NCBI RefSeq assembly: GCF_028657905.1
Contig: NZ_CP117780.1
Coordinates: 1 to 64,000, forward strand
DNA length: 64,000 nucleotides
Reading direction: 5' to 3'
DNA from: Burkholderia sp. FERM BP-3421
Lineage (GTDB): Bacteria; Pseudomonadota; Gammaproteobacteria; Burkholderiales; Burkholderiaceae
Of this stretch, positions 8,457 through 16,895 are shown in pieces (the first letter of the stretch is position 1; the number at the start of each line of letters is the position of its first letter). The notes below the pieces were generated by a model. The model was not told where the DNA came from and did no database searches. It was given only the letters and a program-made list of their open reading frames with translations. The position numbers were made by a program, and so were the translations under genes.

Positions 8457-11417
8457 ATGAATGCGAATCCCGTGCCGGACACGCCCGCGTCGATCCTGAC
8501 CCGCCACACCGACGTCGTGCCCGAGGTCGTGCCGCGCGCGAGCCCGAGCCTGCCGCCCATCGACTGGCGCAGGATCGGCCAGCAGGCGCCGGCGCGCATC
8601 GCGTCGGGCGCGCGCACGCCGTACGATCCGCTGCCGCGCGCCGACATCGTGATCATCACCTGGACGAGCGCCGAGTGGTTCGCGCTCGATCACGTGTTCG
8701 TGAACAGCGACACGGTAGGCGACGCCTCGCAGTACGGCTGGCGCGACGGCTGGCTGCCGTACTGCCGGGGCGCGTCCGGGTATGCGGCCGACGCGCAGTC
8801 GGGCGCGCTGTGGGGGCTGTTCCAGATGGTGCGGATCGTCGACCGGTCGGGGCGACCCTGGAACGTGCTGCTGTTCAAGTCGAATGCGCATCTCGCGCAT
8901 GCGCCCTGGCTGGACGGCCTCGCGGCGATGGTCCGCTGCATCGTCGAGGATGCGCGGCCGGACCGCCTCTATACGATCGGCACGGCGGGCGGGGCGCGCG
9001 CCGATCAGCGGCTCGGCGATACGGTCGTCGCGAACGCGACGCTGCTCGAACTGCAGCGGCCCCAGAACACGACGAGCCCCGACGACGGCAACATGGCGCG
9101 CTGCCCGACCTGGTATCCGTCGACGGCGCTGGTCGGCGCCGTGGAGCGCGAGCTGCTGTTCCGGATGAACGAGGTCGTGACGCAGCAGTCGCTGCAGCGC
9201 CTGTTCGACCAGTTGAAGGCGCAGCATCCGAACGATCCGGGATTGAGCGAGCTGACGCTCGCGGATCTGCTCAACGACGCGCTGCGGCCGGAGTGTCTGG
9301 GCGCGCCGGCGATCCGGCCGCTCAAGGACACGCCGCTCCTCACGACGGATTTCTACTACATCGCGGAGGGCCGCCGCGCGGATGCGTACGCGTGCCTGGA
9401 GATGGACGACGCGATCATCGCGCAGGAGGCGAACCGGCTCGGCGTGCGCTTTGCGTGCGTGCGCAACATCTCGGACCCGGTCGTTCCGAACCGCACCCGG
9501 CACGGCGCGCCGATCGCCGACGCCACCCGCGCCGACTGGTCGGGGCTGATCTACACGACGTTCGGCACGCATACCAGCTACAACGGCGCGCTGGCCGCGT
9601 GGGCGACGATCGCGGGCGAAGGCTCGGCGGTCTACAACCCGAGCCGCAGTCCCGCGCGGCACGCGGCGTCTCACGATGCGCACGCGCAGGATCCGCTTGA
9701 AGTCCAGCTGGCGTTCCAGGTGCGCGCATGCGGCACCTGCTCGTTCTTCTGGCCCGAGGATCTGAAGCAGCGCACCTACGGCCCCTATACGGCGTTCGAT
9801 TTCGACGTCGAGCAGCCGTACGCGGCGAGCGGCGGCTACGGCGGGGCGTCGCGCTGGGTGCAGGGCCGCACGCGGCCGCCCGCGTTCCCGAACGGCGAGG
9901 TGATCGACGGCTGCCGCAAGGCGCCGATCATGACGATCGGCATCAATCCGAACCTGACCGCGTTCCTGCCGGGCCAGACGGGCGCGGCATGGTGCTATCC
10001 GGATTTCTCGTCCGACGACGACACCAGCGCGTGGGCGAAGTACGCGTGGTACTACCGCTACCGGACCGTCTACCAGGAGAAGCTGGATCTCGACTTCGTG
10101 CGGCGCTTCCTGCTCCCCGAAGGGCAGGTCGTCGCGCCGCGCGGCGGCGTGGTGACGGCGGCGCTTCGCCCGGACGCGAGCGCGGCCTGGACCATCACGG
10201 TGCGCTACGACGGCGACGCCGTCGATACGGTGGTCGCCGTGCCGGGCAGGCAGGGCGCGTTTCCGTATGTCCTGCTGTTCGATCCGTACCCGCCGCGCAA
10301 CCGCTTCGAGAAAGGCGACGTGCTCGTCGCGCAGGTCTCGGTGCCCGAGGGCATCCAGGTCGACGTGTTGCAGCAGCCGCAGGGCTACTACATGCAGTTC
10401 GTCCCGGTGCTCGACCAGTTCGAGGGCGTGCTGCGGCATGCGGGGCATCCGGGCGCGTCGCTGCGCGTCGGCGAGGACGTCTGCCAGCTGGACATGGTCG
10501 CGTGCGCGTCGCCGCACTGGAACGCGGGCTTTCTCGGCGGCAGCCCCGCGAGCATCGCGACCATCGTCGACAACTGCGTGAGCCGCAACGCGTGGGCGAT
10601 CAAGCAGATCGTGCAGACGCGGCCGGCGGTGCTGTACGTGGTCAGCCAGTCGAGCTGGAACATGTTCTATTCGGCGTTCGGCGCGCACGTGAAGCGCGAT
10701 CCGCCGATCTCGACGCATCCGGCCGACAAGGATTTCACGCTGCTGCGCGAAACCACCGATCCGGCGCATCCGGCCTATCTCGACATCGACGCGACGATCG
10801 ACGGCCAGCGCTACCAGAACCGCACGCGGCTCGTCATCACGCCGCACTTCTCGTACAACAGCAACTTTCTGGCGCAGTACCGGCTGAGTCCGACCGACTG
10901 GGCGGCGTTCGCGCAGGCGCAGCCGGCCTGCGTCGCCGCGCTCGTGCCGGCCAACGGCTTCACGGTCGTGCCGCCCGATCCCCACTACCCGAATGACTAC
11001 ACCGCGATCCAGCTGCCGGCCGACACCGATGCGGCGGCCGCGGCGCGCGCCTGGCTCGCGCATCAGTACCCGGACGCCTACCGCGCGCTCGCGCCTGGCT
11101 ATGTCGAACCGCACGCGCTGATGGCGTCGGTGCTGGCGGATATGTACGCGCACGGTCAGCTCGCCTGGCAGGACACCGCGACGGGCGGCTATCTGGGCCG
11201 CACGCAGGGGTCGTGTCAGTTCTGCGTGAACCGGCACTGGCAGTTCCTCGGCGAATGCCGCTACGGCAAGACCAGCGAGACGCCGCCGCCGGCCGGCTGG
11301 CTCGCGAAAGTCGCCGAGTCGGTCGTCAAGACCGGCAGGCCGGCGGTGCCGTTCGCCGCCGCCGCGCTGCGCCCGGACGGGCCGGCCACCGTTGCGGAAT
11401 CGGGAGAAGCGCAATGA
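8457..11417 (+). CDS. Fusion of MTAN/PNP-like nucleosidase and uracil-DNA-glycosylase-like Fe-S domain
   Basis: A 986-residue two-part protein. Residues about 60-410 resemble the nucleoside phosphorylase/nucleosidase fold: ADIVIITWTSAEW, YTIGTAGG (172-179), GDTVVANA, and an MTAN-type EMDDAIIAQEANRLG segment followed by VRNISD. Residues about 420-930 show uracil-DNA-glycosylase superfamily features: a CxxC pair (C425, C428), a motif-A-like IGINPN (G495), DMVACASPHWN (C683) and a further Cys (C707), the pattern of the 4Fe-4S ligands of family-4/5 glycosylases, then RPAVLYVVSQ and PHFSY in place of the HPS motif. A beta-rich insert of about 150 residues separates motif A from C683. Another CQFC pair lies at 920-923. 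No signal peptide. The next gene overlaps its stop by ATGA. Substrates are unknown, and the domain calls are by eye. Confidence 0.65.
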   Translation: MNANPVPDTPASILTRHTDVVPEVVPRASPSLPPIDWRRIGQQAPARIASGARTPYDPLPRADIVIITWTSAEWFALDHVFVNSDTVGDASQYGWRDGWLPYCRGASGYAADAQSGALWGLFQMVRIVDRSGRPWNVLLFKSNAHLAHAPWLDGLAAMVRCIVEDARPDRLYTIGTAGGARADQRLGDTVVANATLLELQRPQNTTSPDDGNMARCPTWYPSTALVGAVERELLFRMNEVVTQQSLQRLFDQLKAQHPNDPGLSELTLADLLNDALRPECLGAPAIRPLKDTPLLTTDFYYIAEGRRADAYACLEMDDAIIAQEANRLGVRFACVRNISDPVVPNRTRHGAPIADATRADWSGLIYTTFGTHTSYNGALAAWATIAGEGSAVYNPSRSPARHAASHDAHAQDPLEVQLAFQVRACGTCSFFWPEDLKQRTYGPYTAFDFDVEQPYAASGGYGGASRWVQGRTRPPAFPNGEVIDGCRKAPIMTIGINPNLTAFLPGQTGAAWCYPDFSSDDDTSAWAKYAWYYRYRTVYQEKLDLDFVRRFLLPEGQVVAPRGGVVTAALRPDASAAWTITVRYDGDAVDTVVAVPGRQGAFPYVLLFDPYPPRNRFEKGDVLVAQVSVPEGIQVDVLQQPQGYYMQFVPVLDQFEGVLRHAGHPGASLRVGEDVCQLDMVACASPHWNAGFLGGSPASIATIVDNCVSRNAWAIKQIVQTRPAVLYVVSQSSWNMFYSAFGAHVKRDPPISTHPADKDFTLLRETTDPAHPAYLDIDATIDGQRYQNRTRLVITPHFSYNSNFLAQYRLSPTDWAAFAQAQPACVAALVPANGFTVVPPDPHYPNDYTAIQLPADTDAAAAARAWLAHQYPDAYRALAPGYVEPHALMASVLADMYAHGQLAWQDTATGGYLGRTQGSCQFCVNRHWQFLGECRYGKTSETPPPAGWLAKVAESVVKTGRPAVPFAAAALRPDGPATVAESGEAQ

Positions 11418-12196
11418 ACGGACAGGATCTTGCCGCCCCGCGGGCCGTCGCGCCCGACGCGGTGCGGGTATGGCGCGGCTTCCGGCTGCCGGCGCTGGCG
11501 CTCGACCAGTTCATGAACAAGCTCGGCACGGTGTTCGTGCCGGCCACCGTGAAGATGCAGATCGACGCGGGCCTGTGCGCGTACGCGCCGACGGTGCCGG
11601 CCGGGCTGCCGGGCAAGCCCGATGCGGTGCCCGACGAGACGGCGATCCTGTTCTGGGCGTCGCAGTCGACGTACTGGAACGGCTTCACCCGGCTCGCGGT
11701 GCGCACCTACACGCTGACGCACGGCGGCGTGTATCTGACGCAGGACAACCAGAGCCGCGCCGATTTCCCGGTCCGGTTCGCCGGTTCGCTCACGGCCGAT
11801 CAACCGGTGTATCTGTTCGACCAGCCGGCCGACTGGATGCACGGCGCGGTCCGGCATGTGGTGGCGGCGCGTCCGGCCGCCGTCGATCCCGCGTCGTTCC
11901 GCGCGTCGGTCGCGAAGGCGCTGACCGAGATCCGCAACGGCGTCCCGCTCGACGGCGCGATCGCGTGCGCGGGCGACGACTACCTCGTGTACTGGGAGCT
12001 GGGGCCGGTCGCGGTGGGCGCCGCGCAGGGCGCCACCGGCGTGCCGCTGCTGCAGCCGCTGCTGAGCGGCTGGAACGCCGCGTTCGCGCCGGCGCCGACC
12101 TTCCTGCCGATCGGGCTGTGGGACGAATGGGCGGGCATGGACGTGCGCGCGGGCAGCAGCTTCAACCTTCAGTTCGAACGGGAAGCACGCGGATGA
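11414..12196 (+). CDS. Unrecognised protein, first of a tandem paralogous pair
   Basis: A 260-residue soluble protein with no signal peptide or membrane segment. I do not recognise the family. It is clearly homologous to the next gene. Shared blocks are: a start-proximal VWRGFR.PAL segment, LG.VFVPA, a DxTAxxFWA stretch, RxY....HG.VY, PADWMxGxVxHVV, and a C-terminal GLWDxWxGxD segment ending in NLQF. The spaced Trp/Phe-Trp residues and lack of charged catalytic clusters suggest a binding or scaffolding fold rather than an enzyme, but this is only an impression. Its ATG overlaps the upstream stop (ATGA), and its own stop overlaps the next start the same way, so translation is probably coupled and stoichiometry matched. 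Confidence 0.8.
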   Translation: MNGQDLAAPRAVAPDAVRVWRGFRLPALALDQFMNKLGTVFVPATVKMQIDAGLCAYAPTVPAGLPGKPDAVPDETAILFWASQSTYWNGFTRLAVRTYTLTHGGVYLTQDNQSRADFPVRFAGSLTADQPVYLFDQPADWMHGAVRHVVAARPAAVDPASFRASVAKALTEIRNGVPLDGAIACAGDDYLVYWELGPVAVGAAQGATGVPLLQPLLSGWNAAFAPAPTFLPIGLWDEWAGMDVRAGSSFNLQFEREARG

Positions 12197-12990
12197 ACAC
12201 GCCCCGGGAATCCTTCCCCGTCGCGCCCGACGCGGTGTACGTGTGGCGCGGCTTCCGGTCTCCCGCGCTCGGCTACGCGCAGTTCGCGCAGTTTCTCGGC
12301 AGCGTGTTCGTGCCCGCCTGCGCGTTGCTGCAACCGCCCGTCGGCCTGCGCGCCTACCTGCCCGCGATGGTGCCGCAGGACGGCAAGCCGCCCGCCGTGC
12401 CCGACCAGACCGCGCTGATGTTCTGGGCGACGCCGCAGTCGCACGATCGCGCGGAGAAGGCGATCGCGGTGCGGATCTACCAGAACCTGCACGGCGACGT
12501 GTACGACATGGCGCGCAGCAAACTGCCGGAAGTGCCGGTCGCCTTGGGCGGCGCGCTGCAGGCCGAACAGCCGTACTTCCTGCTTGAGCGGCCGGCCGAC
12601 TGGATGATCGGCAGCGTCGGGCACGTGGTGGGCGCGCGCCGCGTGGATCTGAGCGCGGCCGACTTCCTGACGGCGGCCTTTGCGTGGGCGTCGGCGCTGC
12701 GCGCGCAGCCGCCCGAAGGCATCGACGGCGCGCTCGTGTGCTGCGGCAACGACTACGCGGTCGCGTGGGCGCACAGCCCGAGCGCGCAGGCGCAGCCCGG
12801 CGCGGCCCTCGACGGGCTTGCCGCGCTGACGACGCCGGTGCTGCGCGCGGCCGCGCGGCCGCTCGCGCTGCCGGCGGGGCTGTGGGACGACTGGCCGGGA
12901 CTCGACCTGACGCAGGACAGCTGCCTGAACCTGCAGTTTCCGCGCCCGCGCGCCTCGCGCGCCGCGCCGCGCGAACCGGAGGCGCGATGA
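12193..12990 (+). CDS. Unrecognised protein, second of a tandem paralogous pair
   Basis: A 265-residue paralogue of the preceding gene, product of an old tandem duplication: the same order of blocks (VYVWRGFRSPAL, LGSVFVPA, DQTALMFWA, RIYQNLHGDVYD, PADWMIGSVGHVVGAR, GLWDDWPGLD, LNLQF) with considerable divergence between them. It ends in an Arg/Ala/Pro-rich tail that overlaps the phosphoesterase start by ATGA. It has neither an export signal nor a membrane helix. Keeping two diverged copies back to back suggests a heteromeric pair or two specificities. Function unknown. Confidence 0.8.
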   Translation: MNTPRESFPVAPDAVYVWRGFRSPALGYAQFAQFLGSVFVPACALLQPPVGLRAYLPAMVPQDGKPPAVPDQTALMFWATPQSHDRAEKAIAVRIYQNLHGDVYDMARSKLPEVPVALGGALQAEQPYFLLERPADWMIGSVGHVVGARRVDLSAADFLTAAFAWASALRAQPPEGIDGALVCCGNDYAVAWAHSPSAQAQPGAALDGLAALTTPVLRAAARPLALPAGLWDDWPGLDLTQDSCLNLQFPRPRASRAAPREPEAR

Positions 12991-14624
12991 AGCCGATCGA
13001 ACATTTCGAGGCGCCGCATCTCGCGCTGTGGAAGTCGTGCGTGGCCGAGGTGCTGGCGCGCTCGCTGGATGCGGCGCGCGATCCCGCCGCCGCGATCGAC
13101 TGCGGGCATCCGCTCGTCGACGCCACCGACCGCTACTGTCGCGCGATGCACGACAACCTGCCGCTCGATGCGCCGGCGGCGGACAGCGACGACGAAGCGG
13201 CGGTGCAGGCCTATCTGTCGTACCTGCATCACCGGCGCGCGCATGCGCGCATCGCCGGCGCGGCCGACCTCGAGCGCGACCTGGAACAGCAGACGCAGCA
13301 GTACAAGTTCGGCAATCCGCTGTGGCAGCAGATGTATGTGCAGTACTACAAGTATTACTGGCAGTACCCGTTCCACAAGGGCGGCGAGCCGCAGTACCGG
13401 TCGTGGCAGGCGCCCGGCCCCGGCAACGGCGACCTGGGCTACGGCGTGATCGAGTGGCGGCTGCCGTCGCGCGCGCGGATCGCGATCGTCGGCGACATCG
13501 GCACCGGCACGGACGTCGCCGCCGCGGTGCTGGTCGCCGCGCTGAAGTTCGAGCCCGACGCGATCCTGCATCTCGGCGACGTCTATTTCTCCGGCACCCA
13601 TTTCGAGACCGAGCATCGGCTGGTCGGTCTGGTGCGCGCGGTGCTGCGCGGCGCGCGGCGGCGCGTGCCGTTCTTCACGGTGCCGGGCAATCACGAGTAT
13701 TTCACGGGCGCGGTCGCGTACCTGCAGGCGCTCGATTCCGGCGCGCTGATCGACCAGCCCGCGCAGCGGCAGGCCGCGAGCTATTTCTGCCTGCGCAGCG
13801 CCGACGACGGCTGGCAGTTTCTCGGCCTCGACACCGGCTATCACGGGCACTACATGAACGTCGCGGCCTCGGCGCAGCAGGCGACGCTCGATCGGCTGCA
13901 CATCGGCCCGGTCGAGACGGCGGGCGCGGCGGCGAGCCCGCACTGGCCCACCGACGTCAATCCGTACTTCCGCCGCGCGTCGCGCGCCGACCTGCCGCGC
14001 CGCGACACCACCGCGCCGGACGATCAGGTGTTCGTGCGCCCCGACGAGGTCGCCTGGCATCTCGACAAGCTCACGCGCTTCCCCGGCCGTTCGATCCTGC
14101 TGTCGCATCACCAGCTGTATTCGGCGCTCGACGTGTGCGGCATCGCGCAGCGGCCGTTGGCGGGATCGAGCGCGCCGGACCCGGCCGACTTCAACCGCGC
14201 GTGGGTGGACACCGCGCTGTGGCGGCAGTTCGGCGCGATGTTCGGCGACCGGGTGGCCGCGTGGCTCTGGGGCCACGAGCACAATCTCGGCATTTTCGCG
14301 GACGGCTATCGGCCGGCCGACTGGCCGACGGGCGAGGGCGACGCCGAGGGCGAGGCCGCGCAGATCTTCAAGGCGCTGCCCAAGGGGCGCTGCGCGGGCC
14401 ACAGCGCGATCCCCGTCCAGGCGGGCGAGGCGCCCTACGCGCAGAAATTCCCGGTGCCGCTGCAACGGCCGGACCTGACGCTCGGCCTGACGGACGGCTG
14501 GTACAACCGTGGCTTCCAGCTGCTCGAGCTGGCGGGCGCGGGACAGCCCGCCCGGCTCAGCTATTTCCAGATCGAAGGCGCGGACCCCGCGCCCCTGCCG
14601 ATTTACGTCGAATCGATCGCCTGA
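12987..14624 (+). CDS. Calcineurin-like metallophosphoesterase with novel N-terminal extension
   Basis: A 545-residue protein. Residues 1 to about 160 form an alpha-helical extension I cannot assign, rich in Tyr/Trp around 105-140. From about 163 on all metallophosphoesterase motifs occur in order: VGDIG (D170), HLGDVYF (D198), GNHEYF (N235, H236), LLSHHQ and LWGHEHN. These bind a dinuclear metal centre and hydrolyse phosphomonoesters or diesters. The size of the inserts is closer to the purple-acid-phosphatase/DNA-repair branch than to small phosphatases, but the substrate cannot be read from sequence. No signal peptide. It overlaps the upstream gene by ATGA. Beside a DNase II that leaves 3'-phosphates, a nucleotide or oligonucleotide 3'-phosphatase role is an attractive but untested inference. 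Confidence 0.85.
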   Translation: MKPIEHFEAPHLALWKSCVAEVLARSLDAARDPAAAIDCGHPLVDATDRYCRAMHDNLPLDAPAADSDDEAAVQAYLSYLHHRRAHARIAGAADLERDLEQQTQQYKFGNPLWQQMYVQYYKYYWQYPFHKGGEPQYRSWQAPGPGNGDLGYGVIEWRLPSRARIAIVGDIGTGTDVAAAVLVAALKFEPDAILHLGDVYFSGTHFETEHRLVGLVRAVLRGARRRVPFFTVPGNHEYFTGAVAYLQALDSGALIDQPAQRQAASYFCLRSADDGWQFLGLDTGYHGHYMNVAASAQQATLDRLHIGPVETAGAAASPHWPTDVNPYFRRASRADLPRRDTTAPDDQVFVRPDEVAWHLDKLTRFPGRSILLSHHQLYSALDVCGIAQRPLAGSSAPDPADFNRAWVDTALWRQFGAMFGDRVAAWLWGHEHNLGIFADGYRPADWPTGEGDAEGEAAQIFKALPKGRCAGHSAIPVQAGEAPYAQKFPVPLQRPDLTLGLTDGWYNRGFQLLELAGAGQPARLSYFQIEGADPAPLPIYVESIA

Positions 14625-14661
14625 GCCGACGCGGCGCGATCGGTCATTGCCAGAGGAGCGC

Positions 14662-15597
14662 ATGCATATGAGCAGCATCTATTCGATCAGTCCCGTCAAG
14701 GGATCGGACCAGGTGGCGCTGGAACAGGTGTGGAACGGCGCGCAGCTGCCCGCGGGCTACAGCGGCTTCACGGTGCTGCGGACCGGCGGGCGGAGCCATC
14801 TGATCGCCTACGACAAGGCGACGCAGAAGACCGACGCGTACGCCTTGACCGGGCGCGCGCCGTGGGTGAGCGCCGTCGATGCGGCGCTCGATCTGTCGGG
14901 CGGCCCGTGGGACAGCCTCGACACCTTCGTGCTGGGCAACGTCCCCTACCTGCTCACATACCGAGCGGACACCGGCACGTTCGGCTTCTTCACGGTCAAG
15001 GACGGCCTCGCGACCTCGCCGCCGTATACGTTCGCGCTGCCGCGCAACACGCCCACGCACCACTTCACCAACGTCGCGCCGTATACGTCGCTCGGCCAGC
15101 AATACCTGCTCGGCTACGACGCGGACACCGGACAGGTCGCCAACTTCAGCGTCGCCGTGACGCCGGTCTCGAAGGACGGCGTGCCGCCGCTGCTCGCGCT
15201 CAACGTCTGGTATCACCAGTGGGCGAAAGGCTGGACGCAGTTCTCGTTGTTCCAGCTCGGCGGCGCCAACTTCTTCTTCAAGATCAACACGGCCAAGCTC
15301 AACGTCAACATCGACCACATCCAGGACAATCCCGCGCTCGGCACCGTCGAGGTCGGCAGCTATCTGCAGGATCAGTTGCCCGACGCGCTGCGCATCAGCA
15401 GCGCCGCGTGCGTGCCGTGGGCGCACGGCGAGCCGTATCTGATCACCTACATCGCGCAGGACGGCACGACGGCCGTCTATCGGATCCACGCGGACTGCCT
15501 CGGCTGGACCCGGGCAGGCTCGGCCGCGACGCCGGCGGGGGCGGCCCGCGTCGTGCCGTACCGGCTCGACGACACCGCCTACGCACTGTTCTATTGA
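14662..15597 (+). CDS. Propeller-like repeat protein, function unknown
   Basis: A 311-residue soluble protein built of about six imperfect repeats of roughly 45-50 residues. Each has a stretch like GxPYLLTYxxxTGxxxFF (SHLIAYDKATQKTDAYAL, YLLTYRADTGTFGFF, YLLGYDADTGQVANF, FFFKINTAKLNV, YLITYIAQDGTTAVYRI). This spacing fits a small beta-propeller, as in tectonin-like or lectin-like proteins; the family was not identified. The ATG at 14662 follows AGAGGAG; ATG at 14668 is possible. It lies 37 bp after the phosphoesterase gene and 23 bp before the ferritin-like gene, and so probably belongs to the same transcript. A binding platform or carbohydrate-binding role is conceivable. Confidence 0.75.
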   Translation: MHMSSIYSISPVKGSDQVALEQVWNGAQLPAGYSGFTVLRTGGRSHLIAYDKATQKTDAYALTGRAPWVSAVDAALDLSGGPWDSLDTFVLGNVPYLLTYRADTGTFGFFTVKDGLATSPPYTFALPRNTPTHHFTNVAPYTSLGQQYLLGYDADTGQVANFSVAVTPVSKDGVPPLLALNVWYHQWAKGWTQFSLFQLGGANFFFKINTAKLNVNIDHIQDNPALGTVEVGSYLQDQLPDALRISSAACVPWAHGEPYLITYIAQDGTTAVYRIHADCLGWTRAGSAATPAGAARVVPYRLDDTAYALFY

Positions 15598-15620
15598 CGC
15601 CGACCGACAGGAGACCCGCC

Positions 15621-16769
15621 ATGAACCCGAGCACCGTATCGCCGGCCGATCGCGACCTGGCCTGGATCAAGGCCGCGCTGCAGAGCGCCATCGAACTCGA
15701 ATACTCGACCTTGCCGCTCTATCTGTCCGCGATGTTCTCGCTCGAAGTGCAGAACTATTCCGCGTACAACGCGATCCGCAGCGTCGTGATGGAGGAGATG
15801 GTGCACATGGCCATCGTGTCCAACCTGCTCGCGGCGCTGGGTGGCACGCCGCAGTTTCGCGGCATCCGCATCGACTATCCGGTGCAGGGCCTGCCGGGCG
15901 GCGCGGAACCCGATCTCACGGTCGGCCTCGCGCGATACGCGAAGCCGCAGCTGCAGAATTTCATGCGGATCGAGATGCCCGCGTTCCTGCTCAAGCAACT
16001 CGGGCGCGCCGAGACCTACCCGACGATCGCGGCGTTCTACGCGGGCATCCGCGACGCGGTCGGTCGCAATGCCGACGCGGTGCGGGCCGCCGTGAAGGCG
16101 GGCGGGACCTCCAACCAGGTGGGTGACGATATCGGCTTCGCGACGGTGACGTACTCGCCCGACGCCGATCCCGTCGAGGCGTTTCATGCGGGCATCGACG
16201 AGATTCTTCAGCAGGGCGAAGGAGCGGGCAGGGGCGACGTGCTGACGCCCGGTGTGTTCGAAGGAGAAAAGTCGCACTACGCGCGCTTCGCCGAGTTGTA
16301 CTACGGCGCGTGCTATCAGGCACCGGTGCCGCCGGTGCCGTTCGACCGGCACACCGAGCCGCGCTTCTTCGCCGGCGCCCCGCTCGCTGCGCCGGTGGTC
16401 GTCAACACACTCGCGGTGCCGCGCGACGGCTACGCGGCGCTGCTCGCGCTCGATCCGAACCAGGCCGCGGTGAGCGCCGATCTCGAGGCGTTCGATACGG
16501 GATTCTCGACGATACTCGCCACGCTCGACGTCGTGTGGAACGGCCCCGCGGGCGGCTCGTGGAAATCGCTCGGCGCGGCGGTGCACGGGATGGTGGATCT
16601 GCGGGTGCTGTCGTGCTTCAACATCCTGCGCCATCCGGTGCCGGCGGCGGCGCTGGCGCGGCTGGACACGCTGTATCCGGACGAGATCGCGTTCCTGCGA
16701 ACCTATACCGATCTGTCGAAGCCGGTGTTCTACGGCCCGCGCTTCCGCAACGTGAATGCGCCGGCTTAG
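15621..16769 (+). CDS. VioB-type ferritin-like protein
   Basis: A 382-residue protein whose first roughly 230 residues match the ferritin-like domain found in VioB/RebD-type iminophenyl-pyruvate dimer synthases and in many uncharacterised proteins. Helix 1 carries AIELEYSTLPLYL and helix 2 carries VVMEEMVHMAIVSNLL, giving the E...EExxH ligands of a di-iron site. A third helix with an H at SHYARFAELYYG supplies later ligands. The large C-terminal domain of VioB is missing; instead a helical tail of about 130 residues follows. Possible roles are oxidation, peroxide handling or metal storage. A GGAG-like site precedes ATG 15621. It is the last gene of the cassette, followed by a hairpin at 16861. 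Confidence 0.8.
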   Translation: MNPSTVSPADRDLAWIKAALQSAIELEYSTLPLYLSAMFSLEVQNYSAYNAIRSVVMEEMVHMAIVSNLLAALGGTPQFRGIRIDYPVQGLPGGAEPDLTVGLARYAKPQLQNFMRIEMPAFLLKQLGRAETYPTIAAFYAGIRDAVGRNADAVRAAVKAGGTSNQVGDDIGFATVTYSPDADPVEAFHAGIDEILQQGEGAGRGDVLTPGVFEGEKSHYARFAELYYGACYQAPVPPVPFDRHTEPRFFAGAPLAAPVVVNTLAVPRDGYAALLALDPNQAAVSADLEAFDTGFSTILATLDVVWNGPAGGSWKSLGAAVHGMVDLRVLSCFNILRHPVPAAALARLDTLYPDEIAFLRTYTDLSKPVFYGPRFRNVNAPA

Positions 16770-16860
16770 GGCCACGCCGGCCCGGGGCGGCGGAGGATCT
16801 CCGGGCGGGCAGACCGTGCCGAGGATGACGGGCGCCGTCGCGCCGCCCGCCTGCGTCTGA

Positions 16861-16881
16861 CGATCCGCGCGCGCCGGATCG
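16861..16881. terminator. Inverted repeat between convergent genes
   Basis: A perfect 7-bp stem (CGATCCG with CGGATCG) and 7-base loop sit between the ends of the ferritin-like gene and the convergent ACC deaminase gene. No long T-run follows, so it is a weak or bidirectional terminator candidate. Confidence 0.4.
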
Positions 16882-16895
16882 CAATCGGGCGCGCG

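Noticed and set aside
8301..11414. 1037-codon minus-strand frame opposite the nucleosidase-glycosylase gene
   Set aside because: Arg-rich shadow; the plus frame has clear family motifs and coupled neighbours.
12753..14678. 641-codon minus-strand frame opposite the phosphoesterase gene
   Set aside because: No motif; composition typical of the antisense of a GC-rich gene.
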